Shown here piece after piece: positions 10,451 to 23,515 of a stretch of 64,000 nt of DNA; position 1 is the stretch's first letter, and each line of letters starts with the position of its first letter. Location: positions 293,202,001 to 293,266,000 of the forward strand of contig NC_092341.1 of the NCBI RefSeq assembly GCF_046630445.1. Reading direction: 5' to 3'. This DNA is from Rutidosis leptorrhynchoides (Eukaryota; Streptophyta; Magnoliopsida; Asterales; Asteraceae). The notes under the pieces were generated by a model. The model ran no database searches. It was given only the letters and a program-made list of their open reading frames with translations, and was not told the origin of the DNA. The translations under genes and the position numbers were made by a program.

Positions 10451-11230
10451 AACAAAGTTTCAAGTTACTGGCATTTTTGTAAATAACTTTTGACACTTAT
10501 AAATGTGAAATATGAAATATGAAATGTGAAATGTAAGGTGAAGACCTAGAAAATATTACTTGTGAAAAAATATAGCATTGAAAAATTTAAGTGTTAGCTT
10601 TTTGACACTTAAGGGTATGTTTGATCAAACTAGCTGGTAGCTGATAGTTTTTTGCTTGTAACTGGTAGCTTTTAGCTGATAGCTTATAGCTTATAGCTGA
10701 TAGCTGGTAGGTGTTAGCTTTTTAAATATATTTTGGTGTTTGGCAGAGGAGCTGAATCTGTTAAATAAAGAGTAAAATGATAAAAAAAAAAAAAAAACTA
10801 GAGGCTAAACGCTACTTCTAGTAGCTTTTAGCTTTTCCCCTCTGTCTAAAAGCTTTAAGCTCCTTTAACCAAATGGGCTTTTTATTAAATATGGTTTTTT
10901 TCATAAAAGCTAAAAGTTCTAAAAAGCTCCAAAAAGCTACGCGCTAAACATAGCCTAAATGTCATCAAGTTCTTTTTTTATGCTTTTTATTGTTAAATAT
11001 TTGGTGACACTTATAGTTAACATGTTAAACTATTCATGCTAAAAAAAGGTTAAAAATAATAACATTTATAATTTAAGTTTGAAGTTACTGGCACTTTTGT
11101 AAATAAATTTAGACCGTTATAAATGTGAAATGTAAGTTGAAGACCTAGGAAAATATTAGGTGTGAAAAAATATAGCATTGAAAAATTTAAGTGTTATTTT
11201 TTTACACTTAAATGTCATCAAGTTCTTTTT
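10451..11230. repeat. tandem duplication of an intergenic block
   Basis: The block beginning AAGTTTCAAGTTACTGGCA at 10456 is repeated from about 11071 (AAGTTTGAAGTTACTGGCA). Both continue through GAAGACCTAG, AAAAAATATAGCATTG and CACTTAAATGTCATCAAG. Copy 1 is interrupted by the MITE at 10613-10955. Copy 2 is interrupted at 11230 by the 36-kb nest and resumes at 47231. Each copy serves as the empty-site control for the insertion in the other. Confidence 0.75.
10613..10955. mobile_element. Tourist-type (PIF/Harbinger) MITE
   Basis: The 343-bp element has ends GGGTATGTTTGAT and GCTAAACATAGCC (inverted, imperfect) and is flanked by TAA at 10610-10612 and 10956-10958. The duplicated intergenic copy at about 11206 shows the uninterrupted CACTTAAATGTC, which proves the 3-bp target duplication. 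Subterminal AGCTNNTAGCTT words are abundant. There is no coding capacity. Confidence 0.85.
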
Positions 11231-11811
11231 TGTAGTGACCCGTCCTAATTCATCCGGACAAATACATTACATTTGGTTACATCGCGAGGTACTTGACCTC
11301 TATATGATACATTTTACAAACATTGCATTCGTTTTTAAAGACAAACTTTCATTTAAATCGAAAGTTGACGGCATGCATACCATTTCCTAATATATCCAAC
11401 TATAATTGACTTAGTAATAATCTTGATGAACTCAACGACTCGAATGCAACGTCTTTTGAAATATGTCATGAATGACTCCAAGTAATATCTCTAAAATGAG
11501 CAAATGCACAGCGGAAAATTTCTTTCATACCTGAGAATAAACATGTTTTCAAGTGTCAACCAAAAAGGTTGGTGAGTTCATTAGTTTATCATAAACAATC
11601 ATTTCCAATAATATAATAGACCACAAGATTTCCTTTAATCAATAATCATACACTCGCAAGTGTTTAAAAATCATTCATATGGATTGAACACCTGGTAACC
11701 GACATTAACATAATGCATATAGAATATCCCCAAAACAGAAATTCATCTGTATTAATAACTCGAAGTACTAAAGCATACCATTTTCCAGTATGGGGGAGTT
11801 AGTGCCCGTAG

Positions 11812-12207
11812 TAAGGATGAGCAGATTTCCCGAAACCGAACCGATACCGAAAATCGGTACCGATCGGGATTCGGTATCGGTTCCGGTCCTTGATTTTAAG
11901 CTAATTCGGTATCGGTATTTTTCGGTACGGTACCATTCGGTATTGGTCTAATTCGATATCGGTATTTTTCGGTACGGTACCGAAAAAAATCGAAAAAAAT
12001 GTATTTAAACCGTACTAAATACATGTAAAAATCGAAAAAAATGTAAATTCGGGACAAACGGTATAATACGGAAAATTACCGGTACCGAACCGGTACCGTT
12101 ATTGGAAAAACGGTACGGTACCGGTATTCGAAATTGGGTAAATTCGGTACCGGTACTTTTCGGTTCCGGTACGGTTCCGTACCGGTTCTGTACCGTGCTC
12201 ATCCCTA
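11812..12207. mobile_element. hAT MITE with TA(A/G)GGATGAGCA ends
   Basis: The 396-bp element starts TAAGGATGAGCA and ends TGCTCATCCCTA, flanked by the exact 8-bp duplication GCCCGTAG at 11804-11811 and 12208-12215. The right LTR of the same retroelement shows the empty site at about 40310-40322. The interior is full of CGGTACCG and CGGTATCGG words, which fold back on each other. Confidence 0.92.
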
Positions 12208-13169
12208 GCCCGTAGATCTACCTTTAGGATTCGCGTCAATTAGGGTGTCTCTTCCCTAATTCTTAGGCTACCAAGCTAAAAGGGGTGATATTCGATTCGA
12301 TAATCCAACCATAGATTGTAGTTTCGATTACTTGTGTCTATTTCGTAAAATATTTATAAAAGCAGCACATGTATTCTCAGTCCCAAAAATATATATTGCA
12401 AAAGCATTTAAAAAGTGAGTAAATGAAACTCACAATACGATATTTTGTAGCAAAAATATGCATACGACGATATTGAACAATGTAGGGTTGGCCTCGGATT
12501 CACGAACCTATATCATTTGTATATTCATTAATACATGATAGTGCTCCAAATAAACATATATTTAGTATCAATATCCTTCCGATATGTAAAGTTTTCAGTT
12601 GCAATTGTTCTATTTCCAAGTGATATTCGTTTATAATAAATAAGTGCAAAGACAAAAGGCGAAAACGAAGATTCGAAGACAAAAACGTCCAAAAAGCTCA
12701 ATTGTACAAAATACAATTCAAGTGGTTCAAATTAATTATGAGAAACGTCTAAAATTGACAAGAGTACAAGTTACGAAACGAAAAGCACGAAGATTAAAGA
12801 ATTGAAGAAAAAGCGTCCTAAAACTGGAAAAGGGTCCTTAAAGCCATAGTGCACTCAAAAGCGTCCCAAAAATTGAGTTAAAGACTTGCGCGGATTTTGG
12901 AAGTTAAGGAAAATTATTTTTGTGCAAATTACAAATCGCGAAACGCAAAGTACAAGATATTAAATTATACTAAAGTACGTTCAAAAATCCGGAACCGGGA
13001 CCTGAGCAAACTATCAACGCCCGACTCAACGGACCAAAAATTACAAGTCTACTATGCACAAGAATATAATATAATATTTAAATAATTATATAAATTATAT
13101 ATATTATATATATTTATTAAATTACGTCGACAAGCTAGAAACAAAAGTCATTGAGCTGGATCCATGTGG

Positions 13170-13217
13170 CCATGCGATCGCATGGCCTGGAGGTGAAAAC
13201 TCCATGCGATCGCATGG
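13170..13217. promoter_or_regulatory. paired CATGCGATCGCATG palindromes, LTR copy 1
   Basis: Two 16-bp palindromes CCATGCGATCGCATGG whose centres are exactly 32 bp apart (cores 13171-13184 and 13203-13216). The pair is repeated at 13688-13735 by the LTR-internal duplication. It lies upstream of the (TA)n tract, in the probable promoter part of the LTR. Function is inferred only from conservation. Confidence 0.6.
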
Positions 13218-13296
13218 AGTGAAAAAGTTGGTCAGGTCCTATAAATTTATGAATTCTGGCCGAGTTTTAAACACACCATCAATCTATCTCTCTGTA

Positions 13297-13393
<97 letters not shown>

Positions 13394-13687
13394 AGTTAAA
13401 GACTTGCGCGGATTTTGGAAGTTAAGGAAAATTATTTTTGTGCAAATTACAAATCGCGAAACGCAAAGTACAAGATATTAAATTATACTAAAGTACGTTC
13501 AAAAATCCGGAACCGGGACCTGAGCAAACTATCAACGCCCGACTCAACAGACCAAAAATTACAAGTCTACTATGCACAAGAATATAATATAATATTTAAA
13601 TAATTATATAAATTATATATATTATATATATTTATTAAATTACGTCGACAAGCTAGAAACAAAAGTCATTGAGCTGGATCCATGTGG

Positions 13688-13735
13688 CCATGCGATCGCA
13701 TGGCCTGGAGGTGAAAACTCCATGCGATCGCATGG
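13688..13735. promoter_or_regulatory. paired CATGCGATCGCATG palindromes, duplicated copy
   Basis: Same pair as 13170-13217, carried by the 518-bp duplication, again 32 bp centre to centre. Confidence 0.6.
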
Positions 13736-13814
13736 AGTGAAAAAGTTGGTCAGGTCCTATAAATTTATGAATTCTGGCCGAGTTTTAAACACACCATCAA
13801 TCTATCTCTCTGTA

Positions 13815-13904
<90 letters not shown>

Positions 13905-15107
13905 TTTTATATTAGTTAGTTTGGGTAATGTAAAGGTTATTTTACGGGTTTTGAAGTCGAAGTTCTCTCCGTGTAACACTACGCGATAAATAATCAATGT
14001 AAGCTATGTTCTCCTTTTTAAATTAATGTCTCGTAACTAAGTTATTATTATGCTTATTTAAGTCGAAGTAATCATGATGTTGGGCTAAATATTAAAAGAC
14101 GGGGTTATTGGGTTTTGGACCATAATTGGGGTTTGGACAAAAGATCGACACTTGTGGAAATTAGACTATGGGCTATTAATGGACTTTATATTAAATTAAC
14201 GATACCTCGTTAATTTAATATAAAGGTTATGATTTGATGTATCTATATATAACCACATACGCTTAATCGGACACGATGGGCGGGATATTTATAAGTACGA
14301 ATTATTGTTCATTTGACCGGACACGGGGATGGATTAATAGTTACTGGACTCATTAAAACAGGGGTGGATTACATTCAAGGATAATTGGTGTAATTGTTAA
14401 CAAAGTATTAAAACCTTGGATTACACACAGTCGATAACCTGGTGTATTCATTAAACAAAGTATTAAGACCTTGTTACAGTTCGAATCCCCAATTAGTTGG
14501 AATATTTGACTTCGGGTATAAGGTTAATTTGGCGAAGACCCTCGCACTTTATAATTATGACCGATGGACTATTATGGCAAAACCAGATGGACTTATCGAA
14601 TAATCCAGGACAAAGGACAATTAACCCAGGGTAATAAATTAAAATCAAAACGTCAAACATCATGAGTACGGAAATTTGAATAAGCATAATATATTTTATT
14701 TTATATTTTCTCGTACTTTTATTTATTTTGTCATTTTAATTATTGTTATTTATTTTATCATTGGTTAAATATCGTCATTTACTTTACGCCTCGCTTAAAA
14801 TATAAAATCGACAAACCGGTCATTAAACAGTAAACCCCCTTTTATATATTATTACTATATATAATATATTTTGTACAAATATAATTGTTTAAAAATATAG
14901 TGTAAAATAAGTCGTCTCCCTGTGGAACGAACCGGACTTACTCAAAACTATACTACTCTACGATTAGGTACACTACCTATAGTGTTGTAGCAAGGTTTAG
15001 GTATATCCCATTTGTAAATAAATAATTAAAACTTGTGTTATTTGTAACGTATTTCGTAATAAAAATATATAACTATTTCGTATACACCTCTACGCACATC
15101 AAGTTTT

Positions 15108-15124
15108 TGGCGCCGCTGCCGGGG
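15108..15124 (+). other. primer-binding site, tRNA-Asp type
   Basis: TGGCGCCGCTGCCGGGG lies six bases inside the 5' LTR. It matches the 3' end of plant tRNA-Asp apart from one position and is characteristic of Athila/Tat lineages. Confidence 0.8.
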
Positions 15125-15425
15125 AATCAGCAAAACGCTATATTTTTAATATATATTTCTATAAATATATTTATTTATCATTTTTAGAAGAAAATATAAA
15201 AAAATAAAAAAATATAAAAAGAAAATATAAAAAAATCTATATATTTTTAAGAGTTGTTAAATATATATAAAGTTAAAAGTATTTTTAGTTTAGTTTTTAA
15301 AATTAAATTTTTATTTAAGTTATATTTGTATTTTATTTAATATAAAAACAGAAAAAAAATATAAATATAAAAATCAATCGGGCCGAGAACTGTAGCAGTC
15401 CAATTTTTGAACCGGATCCGAGGCT

Positions 15426-15472
15426 CATGCGATCGCATGAGGTTTTAACTATCAAACCATGCGATCGCATGG
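15426..15472. promoter_or_regulatory. paired CATGCGATCGCATG palindromes in the leader
   Basis: Cores at 15426-15439 and 15458-15471 have centres 32 bp apart, while the spacer and outer flanks differ from the LTR pairs (TCATG...CATGA, then CCATG...CATGG). It lies in the untranslated leader of the Athila/Tat-like element. Confidence 0.6.
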
Positions 15473-16296
15473 CTTGATTTGACCCGCCTGATACCTCTGC
15501 CGACAGAAATTAGGGTTTTTAAATAATAATAATTATTAATATAAACCTAATTAGGGTTTTAATTATATATTAATTAATTAATTTGTATTATTTTGTTTAA
15601 TTAGTTTTATAAATTATAAAATTAATACTTTTATAAAATAAATAATATAAAAATAATATTTTTATAAAAATTGTACTTTTTATAACTTTAAGTTTATTTT
15701 TTATATTTTGTATCTTTTTAATTGTTTTAGCGTAATATTTTTGTTATTTTTCGCTCGTAATTAGTTTTAAGTCATAGTTTTTGCCGTAGTTATTTTTATT
15801 TCTAGATTTTTAGGCTTTGCTTTAAAATCCCTTAAGTGCCTTTTCTTTAGATTAAGATTTAGGTGCTTTAGAATTTTGCGACGCTGTTTATAAATTTTAG
15901 TACCTTTTAAGTTACGACGCGCTACTTTCTAATTTTTATTTTTTGACATTTTTTGACGCGTAATCTTTTTCTTTCTTATTTCTGAACACGCTAGTTTTTA
16001 GGACATAGATTTTTATTTTCTTTAAAATTCCAAACGAAAAATTATTTTAAGCGGTTAAATTGATAGACATCCAAATTTTCTGCTTCGTAGTAATAGTTGG
16101 ATTTGTTAGTGGCTGAGTTGTGAGCTTCCGATTTAAAGGGTTCTGGCTCCCTGCTGCATCTATTGGCTATTCGAAACGTGGGTAAAAGCAGAAAAGTCTA
16201 TTAATTTGAGAACTTATATAATTTTTATTTTTATAACTTATAGGATAATTAAGTAAATGCACCACATTGTAGCTAAAATTTGGTAATAAGCTCATT

Positions 16297-17427
16297 ATGG
16301 AAAATCTCGAGAATATTTTGGAAACGCTTTATGACATCCGAAATCAATTTAATCCATACTCTCAAACGGGTGTTGATGACAATTCGTTCGGTCAATCTTG
16401 GATCACGAATGACGAAACAATAACTGGTTGTGAAATCTGTGGAGATTATCACTCAAAATGGGAATGTTATTATTACGTTCCTATAGAAAATTATGCACCC
16501 ATGGAACCGGAATGGAATGATTATGAAGAATACAATTCTAATTGGGATTATTCCCAAGAATATATCCAAACTCAACAACTAGAAGACGAGGAAAATTATG
16601 TGCCTGAAAATTCTTTAGATTATATGAAAATCAAACTCGAAGAACTTGATGCTCAAAATGAACAAATGAGAGAGTTTGTAAATTGGCAAGCTGAAACTCT
16701 ATCAAATTACACACCTGTTGATCTGAGGAGTCGTGTGCAAGAAAATCTCATATCATCGAATTTTGATGAATTCGAGAGCTCCGAAATCACCTACTATCCC
16801 GATGATACTTTTTATTCAGTCTTACCAATTTCACAACATATCGACACATTAGCCTCTACCGACGAAATCATCGATCCATCAATGGATGAAGAAGAAGTAA
16901 GGGTGACAAATTGGTACTCTTGGGAAAACGATAACGTTGAAAATTTTACCCCCGAGACCAAAGTGGAGGAACCGATAAGGACCGTTAATGAAGAAGAATT
17001 TGCTTCAATCCAGCCACAACCTTCCAATCCAATATTCTCAATAGACGAGTCATCTACCGAAGATGAACAACGAACTGTAATAGATAATGACACCTCGGAT
17101 TTCACCCAATTGGGTAATAGAGGTGAAAACTTTGATCCCGAGAATAAAAGGAAGGAAATGTTAGGAATTGTCCACCCTATAATATGTATGTCGGTGTATA
17201 TCGATCCATTTGACCAAGAACCAGAAAAGAGACGTATCCATTTACTAAAAGCTACACTTAAAAAAGAATTAAGTAGTGATGATCGGGTGGTTCTAAACTT
17301 TAAACCCATTGATATATTATACACCACCCGAGATGTAAATAACTGGCTCACTATTCTAATTCGTGGAACTTATGCTACCGACTTCACATATCGTCAGCTA
17401 AGTGTGAGGAAGTCTAACCCCACTTAA
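16297..17427 (+). CDS. gag-like frame of the Athila/Tat-like element
   Basis: A 376-residue open frame beginning MENLENILETLYDI. A zinc knuckle of the form CX2CX3HX4C (C45, C48, H52, C57) is followed by a highly acidic, Asn/Glu-rich body (about residues 60-280) and a more basic tail that ends at about 376. It is the only sizeable frame of this element, preceded by a long AT-rich leader (15125-16296) and followed by about 1.8 kb without recognisable protease, reverse transcriptase or integrase. I infer a nucleic-acid-binding gag derivative. I cannot assign it to a characterised protein. Treated as part of a fossil element. Confidence 0.6.
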   Translation: MENLENILETLYDIRNQFNPYSQTGVDDNSFGQSWITNDETITGCEICGDYHSKWECYYYVPIENYAPMEPEWNDYEEYNSNWDYSQEYIQTQQLEDEENYVPENSLDYMKIKLEELDAQNEQMREFVNWQAETLSNYTPVDLRSRVQENLISSNFDEFESSEITYYPDDTFYSVLPISQHIDTLASTDEIIDPSMDEEEVRVTNWYSWENDNVENFTPETKVEEPIRTVNEEEFASIQPQPSNPIFSIDESSTEDEQRTVIDNDTSDFTQLGNRGENFDPENKRKEMLGIVHPIICMSVYIDPFDQEPEKRRIHLLKATLKKELSSDDRVVLNFKPIDILYTTRDVNNWLTILIRGTYATDFTYRQLSVRKSNPT

Positions 17428-19274
17428 CGTTAAATTAGGGGTTCGGGTTAGTGCATAACTCGTTAATAAACATGCATAATAAGTAAGGGTAAAAGACACA
17501 TTTTCAAATATTAACAAACAGCTCAGAAAAGCAGCCGTTTTTGAAGAAAAAAAACATGTGTGATAAAACAAGAAGGGATGAACGATGAGGTGCACCATCT
17601 ATCATTCGACGAGCTTTGAAAATACAAACTGGGTATTTTTAATCATTTTCTACACTAATCACCCTCATGAATTTATAATTAGAGTCCGATTTCATGCAAA
17701 TGAGGGCATTGCATGATCTCAAGTGTGGGGAAGGGTTATAAATTCTCTCGGGTTTATACTTGGCTTATTTTCTAAATTTTGTGAAAATTTTAAAAAAATT
17801 TCAACTAAATGAATTCAAAATCTTGTTTAAACATATTTATGAACGATAAAACTAGGTGTTAATGCCGAAATTATTGTTACCTCGAAAAGGACATAAATTG
17901 AGAAACAATTAAAACGCTTGAATATATTTATTAGGATATAAAAAGACGCATGAAAAAAGCCAAGTGTGGGGAGAATGTACCAAGTTATTCAATTAAAAAA
18001 ACTATCTATCACATGTTTCTGTAAAGTTATTGCAGGTGCTTTTGTTTTGGACTAATTTAATCAGTTTTACCCGAATTACTGTAATATATTTATAAGAAAG
18101 ATGGATATGCACGATGAATCAATTCCATCATTAAAAGGAAGTAAAGTCTTCCGAAAAAGATACGCGCTTCTTGATTTAGGTCAAGAAGTTGTCGTCCAGA
18201 CCAGCTGTAGGTTGACGAAAAATCTAGAAAAGTCATCTCTAAAATCAGCAGGAAATCCACGGACCTCAACATCAAACAGGGTCGCCATGTGGTCAGACTT
18301 ATCCTAACCATGAGAGGATCTGTCTCGTAAAATGGGGAGGGTGCCGTGCAAATTAGCTTGATAAGACTAATGAATCAGACCCCCAGAAAGGATAATCTCC
18401 TTAAAGATTAAAAATCAGCTTTTAAGCCTGATATTACTCAATCCTTGAGATTGACCTTAAAGATTGAGAATTACAACTCATGGAATTCGATGATATCTAA
18501 ACTCGAGCTTGAACGAGAAAATATTTTGATCAAAATTAAAACCGATTTGTTTTCTGAAAACCCATTTTCAATGCGTTCATTACTATTGAACGTAAAATCC
18601 TGAGAATTCACCTGGAATTCATTAGGTCACCTGAACTAAATCGGGTGTCAACCGTAAGAACGGTGGTTGCATAGCATGGTCGAAGACAGGATCTTGTGCC
18701 AGACCGAAAAACTATAGGATGATCTTTACTATTGCTCCTACAAAGGATAGTAATTGCATCCGACACGTTTTAGACCATGAATAAATGCATGTCATTAGAT
18801 ATTGCCTTAACAGTTGCTTGTTCAACGCTTTCCTTTATAACCGGACGGTAGTTTATCGAAAGATAATATACGGAGCAAGTATACTGGACGTGTTGCTTTT
18901 CTAATACAAGGTTAGCAAGTGGGTGACACAAAACCGCAAGTTTTGAGCTAAAATTTTAAAATCTGAAACCCACAAAACTCATAAAAATATTTTGCAAACA
19001 CCGGTGAAGGGTTATTCCGAAAAACTTATCTAGGGTAAAATCTAGTTTGAATTTTCAAAAAGATCAAATGTTTTCATAAAGATCCAATTTCCTTAAAGGA
19101 TCTAAATTTTCATAGTCATGTGGGACTGTAAACCACACCGTTACTATCATTGTTTATACCGCCGTATCAAAATCACTGATGTATAAAGTGTGAAGAATAA
19201 AGAAGTGATTCGTGTGATTTAATTTCAAGTTATGTATTGCTTGAGGACAAGCAACGTTCAAGTGTGGGGATATT

Positions 19275-20045
19275 TGATAGTGCTCCAAATAAACATATAT
19301 TTAGTATCAATATCCTTCCGATATGTAAAGTTTTCAGTTGCAATTGTTCTATTTCCAAATAATATTCGTTTATAATAAATAAGTGCAAAGACAAAAGGCG
19401 AAAATGAAGATTCGAAGACAAAAACGTCCAAAAAGCTCAAATGTACAAAATACAATTCAAGTGGTTCAAATTAATTATGAGAAACGTCTAAAATTGACAA
19501 GAGTACAAGTTACGAAACGAAAAGCACGAAGATTAAAGAATTGAAGAAAAAGCGTCCTAAAACTGGAAAAAGGTCCTTAAAGCCATAGTGCACTCAAAAG
19601 CATCCCAAAAATTGATTTAAAAGACTTGCGCGGATTTTGGAAGTTTAGGAAAATTATTTTTGTACAAATTACAAATCGCGGAACGCAAAGTACAAGATAT
19701 TAAATTATACGAAAGTACGTTCAAAAATTCGGAACCGGGACCTGAGCAAACTATCAACGCCCGACTCAACGGACCAAAAATTACAAGTCTACTATGCACA
19801 AGAATATAATATAATATTTAAATAATTATATAAATTATTTATATATTATATATATTTATTAAATTACGTCGAGAAGCTAGAAACAAAAGTCATTGAGCTG
19901 GATCCAGGTGGCCATGCGATCGCATGGCCTAGAGGTGAAAACTCCATGCGATCGCATGGAGTGAAAAAGTTGGTCAGGTCCTATAAATTCACGAATTCTG
20001 GCCGAGTTTTAAACACACCATCAATCTATCTCTCTGTAATATATA

Positions 20046-20127
<82 letters not shown>

Positions 20128-21331
20128 TAGGGTAGTTTTATATTAGTTAGTTTGGGTAATGTAAAGGTTATTTTACGGGTTTTGAAGTCGAAGTTCTCTC
20201 CGTGTAACACTACGCGATAAATAATCAATATAAGCTATGTTCTCCTTTTTAAATTAATGTCTCGTAACTAAGTTATTATTATGCTTATTTAAGTCGAAGT
20301 AATCACGATGTTGGGCTAAATATTAAAAGACGGGGTTATTGGGTTTTGGACCATAATTGGGTTTGGACAAAAGATCGACACTTGTGGAAATTAGACTATG
20401 GGATATTAATGGGCTTTATATTAAATTAATGATACCTCATTAATTTAATATAAAGGTTATGATTTGATGTATCTATATATAACCACATACGCTTAATCGG
20501 ACACGATGGGCGGGATATTTATAAGTACGAATTATTGTTCATTTGACCGGACACGGGGATGGATTAATAGTTACTGGACTCATTAAAACAGGGGTGGATT
20601 ACATTCAAGGATAATTGGTGTAATTGTTAACAAAGTATTAAAACCTTGGATTACACACAGTCGATAACCTGGTGTATTCATTAAACAAAGTATTAAGACC
20701 ATGTTACAGTTCGAATCCCCAATTAGTTGGAATATTTGACTTCGGGTATAAGGTTAATTTGGCGAAGACCCTCGCACTTTATAATTATGACCGATGGACT
20801 ATTATGGCAAAACCAGATGGACTTATCGAATAATCCAGGACAAAGGACAATTAACACAGGGTAATAAATTAAAATCAAAACGTCAAACATCATGAGTACG
20901 GAAATTTGAATAAGCATAATATATTTGATTTTATTTTTTCTCGTACTTTTATTTATTTTGTCATTTTAATTATTGTTATTTATTTTATCGTTGGTTAAAA
21001 ATTGTCATTTACTTTACGCTTCGCTTAAAATATAAAATCGACAAACCGGCCATTAAACGGTAAACCCCCTTTTATATATTATTACTATATATAATATATT
21101 TTGTACCAATATAATTGTTTAAATATATAGTGTAAAATAAGTCGTCTCCCTGTGGAACGAACCGGACTTACTCAAAACTATACTACTCTACGATTAGGTA
21201 CACTGCCTATAGTGTTGTAGCAAGGTTTAGGTATATCTCATTTGTAAATAAATAATTAAAACTTGTGTTATTTGTAACGTATTTCGTAATAAAAATATAT
21301 AACTATTTCTTATACACCTCTACGCACATCA
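19275..21331 (+). repeat. Athila/Tat-like element, 3' LTR
   Basis: 2057 bp, same termini as the 5' LTR, without the 518-bp duplication. Confidence 0.9.
19912..19959. promoter_or_regulatory. paired CATGCGATCGCATG palindromes, 3' LTR
   Basis: Cores 19913-19926 and 19945-19958, 32 bp apart, unchanged although the surrounding LTR has collected substitutions. Confidence 0.6.
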
Positions 21332-21352
21332 ATACATAATCGTAATCGAATA

Positions 21353-21356
<4 letters not shown>

Positions 21357-21437
<81 letters not shown>
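21357..21437. repeat. (TA)n microsatellite, outer left LTR
   Basis: About 80 bp of TA. The equivalent tract in the right LTR is at about 40659-40714. Further TA tracts of this LTR lie at about 23438-23512 and 23998-24120, matching about 42877-42931 and 43457-43590. Confidence 0.85.
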
Positions 21438-21440
<3 letters not shown>

Positions 21441-22202
21441 TTACTAATTATATCATTTTTATATTAATAATATATATACGTCTCATATATTCATTTTGTA
21501 TATAAACTGGAAATTTTGTTATGTTATATGTTTTAAATATATTTTTATAAGTATATATATCATTTGTTTGTAAAAAAAAAATAGTATTGTTAGTAATACT
21601 AAAATTGTATTAATATTGATAAAAATAATAATAATTATAATATTTAAAATTAATAGATAAGGTATTATTGTTAATAATTATATTAATGATAATAATAAGG
21701 ATATTTATAATAATGGCTATAAAAATATAAATTTTTCGGTTAATGATACTTAAGATAATGATTTTAATAATTATATTTTAGTAGTACTCGTTATTATATA
21801 AATAATCATTCTTATAATGATAATATTAATGATTATGATAATTAAATGATAATTGTAATACTAACAATATTTATAATACCAGTAATAATACTAATAATAA
21901 TGTTATCAATTATATAATGATACAAGTATTAATTTTAATGTAACTAATAATAAATTTTATTACTTTCATAGAAATATTAATGATAGTATTAATAAACATA
22001 ATCCTAATAATGATAATAATAACAACCATATTCATAATAATAATATTAAAGTTTTAAATTTAATAGTAATATCATAATTAATAGTTATAAAAATAATAAT
22101 AATAATAATAATAGATATAATACTTGCATTTATGATATTAATAATAGTAACAATTATAATACTTTGTAAAAATAACAATAACTAATAATAGTAATAATAA
22201 CA

Positions 22203-22204
22203 AC

Positions 22205-22259
<55 letters not shown>

Positions 22260-22331
22260 GTAATCATCATTTTCATATAATAACAATAATACTAGTAACA
22301 ATAATAGTAACTAAAATCATGACAATAATAA

Positions 22332-22379
<48 letters not shown>

Positions 22380-22402
22380 TAATAATAATAATAATAATAA
22401 TG
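22203..22402. repeat. (AAT)n microsatellites, outer left LTR
   Basis: Two AAT-rich tracts (about 22203-22258 and 22326-22402) separated by a short CATTTTCATATAATAAC segment. The same place in the right LTR (41491-41817) is much longer. Confidence 0.85.
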
Positions 22403-22460
22403 ATAAAAATTTTGAGAACTACCTCTTAAAAACGAATCTTAAAAAGAAAAGACCCCTACA

Positions 22461-22515
22461 GGGTTTGAACCCGCGACCTCCCGTTCATCCACAAACACAT
22501 ATAACCACCCAGCCG
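22461..22515 (-). promoter_or_regulatory. tRNA-like pol III module in the outer left LTR
   Basis: On the minus strand, an A-box-like CGGCTGGGTGG (22515-22505) is followed 44 bases later by the B-box-like GGTTCAAACCC (22471-22461), then GGGGTC and a T-rich run. Spacing and order match a tRNA gene internal promoter, but the body cannot form a convincing tRNA. Confidence 0.5.
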
Positions 22516-23432
22516 TTTTTGTTTTTCTGATAATATTAGGAATCCCTTAGTATACAACCCGTATTACTTTGTTTCCATTTTCATCTTCCACAATTGATCA
22601 AAGTAGAACAAACGCAACCAAACTTCACTGAATTGATTCGAAGGTTTTTAAACGAAACAAAAATCAACCCATGTGGAGTGTTTGTATCACTTAGCAAATA
22701 AAAAAAAATTAAAGAAGAAGAAGAACATAGTTCTGTTCGACGCAGCCCAAAACAAAAATAATAATTTGATTTCAACAATAAGAACATTTTAGGTAAAACT
22801 TCCTACACGAAAAATGTTTTAAAACCTTTCTGTAATCGTTATCAAACCTCAATTTTACTTAATTCGTATCACAAAATTCAAATTTAAATGAAGAACACTG
22901 TTTGACTTTTTGAGTTTAAAAGTTTGACTTCAAAAATTCTTGCTTGATATTAACGATTGGGATTTGAAACTTTGCAAGCAGTTTAAATGGAAGATCCTAA
23001 CAACATGACGTTTACACATTTTGCAAATCGATTCGAATTTGAGAATTGAGTAAAAAGTGAGGCGTACAGAGTATGTTGAGTTTCTTTAAGTTTTCTGTTT
23101 ATTTTCTCTTATAAAATTTGTGATTAACTGTTATAATTGATAATGATGGTGAAGGAAACGAATGATTTTATCAATATCATTGGACTAAACATTTGTTTTG
23201 TAGCAATTAGAAATCGACCAGATGAATATTCGGGTACAGATAATTAAATTAAAATAATATAAACTGATGGAGATTGTTAACAAACTCGTACCATTTGTTG
23301 GATTAATATCAGAAATTAGATACCAAAAGTACAAATTAAATACAGTTGAAAAGGATGGAAACTAGATTCATGATCTTTTACTGTTATATAAGTATTTTAA
23401 TCATATTTTTATAAATATATATATTAGTATAC

Positions 23433-23515
<83 letters not shown>

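Larger units (their letters stand above)
12869..13905 (+). repeat. 518-bp tandem duplication inside the 5' LTR
   Basis: The stretch from TTGAGTTAAAGACTTGCG (12869) through the (TA)n tract ending near 13391 is repeated from 13391 to about 13898. The two copies are almost identical (one substitution noticed, plus differences in TA length). The second LTR at 19610-20125 has only one copy. The junction lies in the TA tract. Confidence 0.88.
12536..15101 (+). repeat. Athila/Tat-like element, 5' LTR
   Basis: 2566 bp from TGATAGTGCTCC to CTACGCACATCA. It is about 510 bp longer than its partner because of an internal 518-bp tandem duplication. Confidence 0.9.
12536..21331 (+). mobile_element. Athila/Tat-like Ty3 retroelement, non-autonomous, nested in the left LTR
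   Basis: TG...CA borders with target duplication ATACA at 12531-12535 and 21332-21336. The LTRs are 12536-15101 and 19275-21331. A tRNA-Asp-type primer site (TGGCGCCGCTGCCGGGG) follows the first LTR, as in Athila and related elements. AAGTGTGGGGA, a typical polypurine word, precedes the second LTR at about 19260 and recurs near 17718 and 17960. The interior is only about 4.2 kb with one gag-like frame and no recognisable polymerase. It is a fossil: its borders look whole but it lacks pol. LTR divergence by eye is about 2.5-3%, roughly one million years. Confidence 0.88.
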
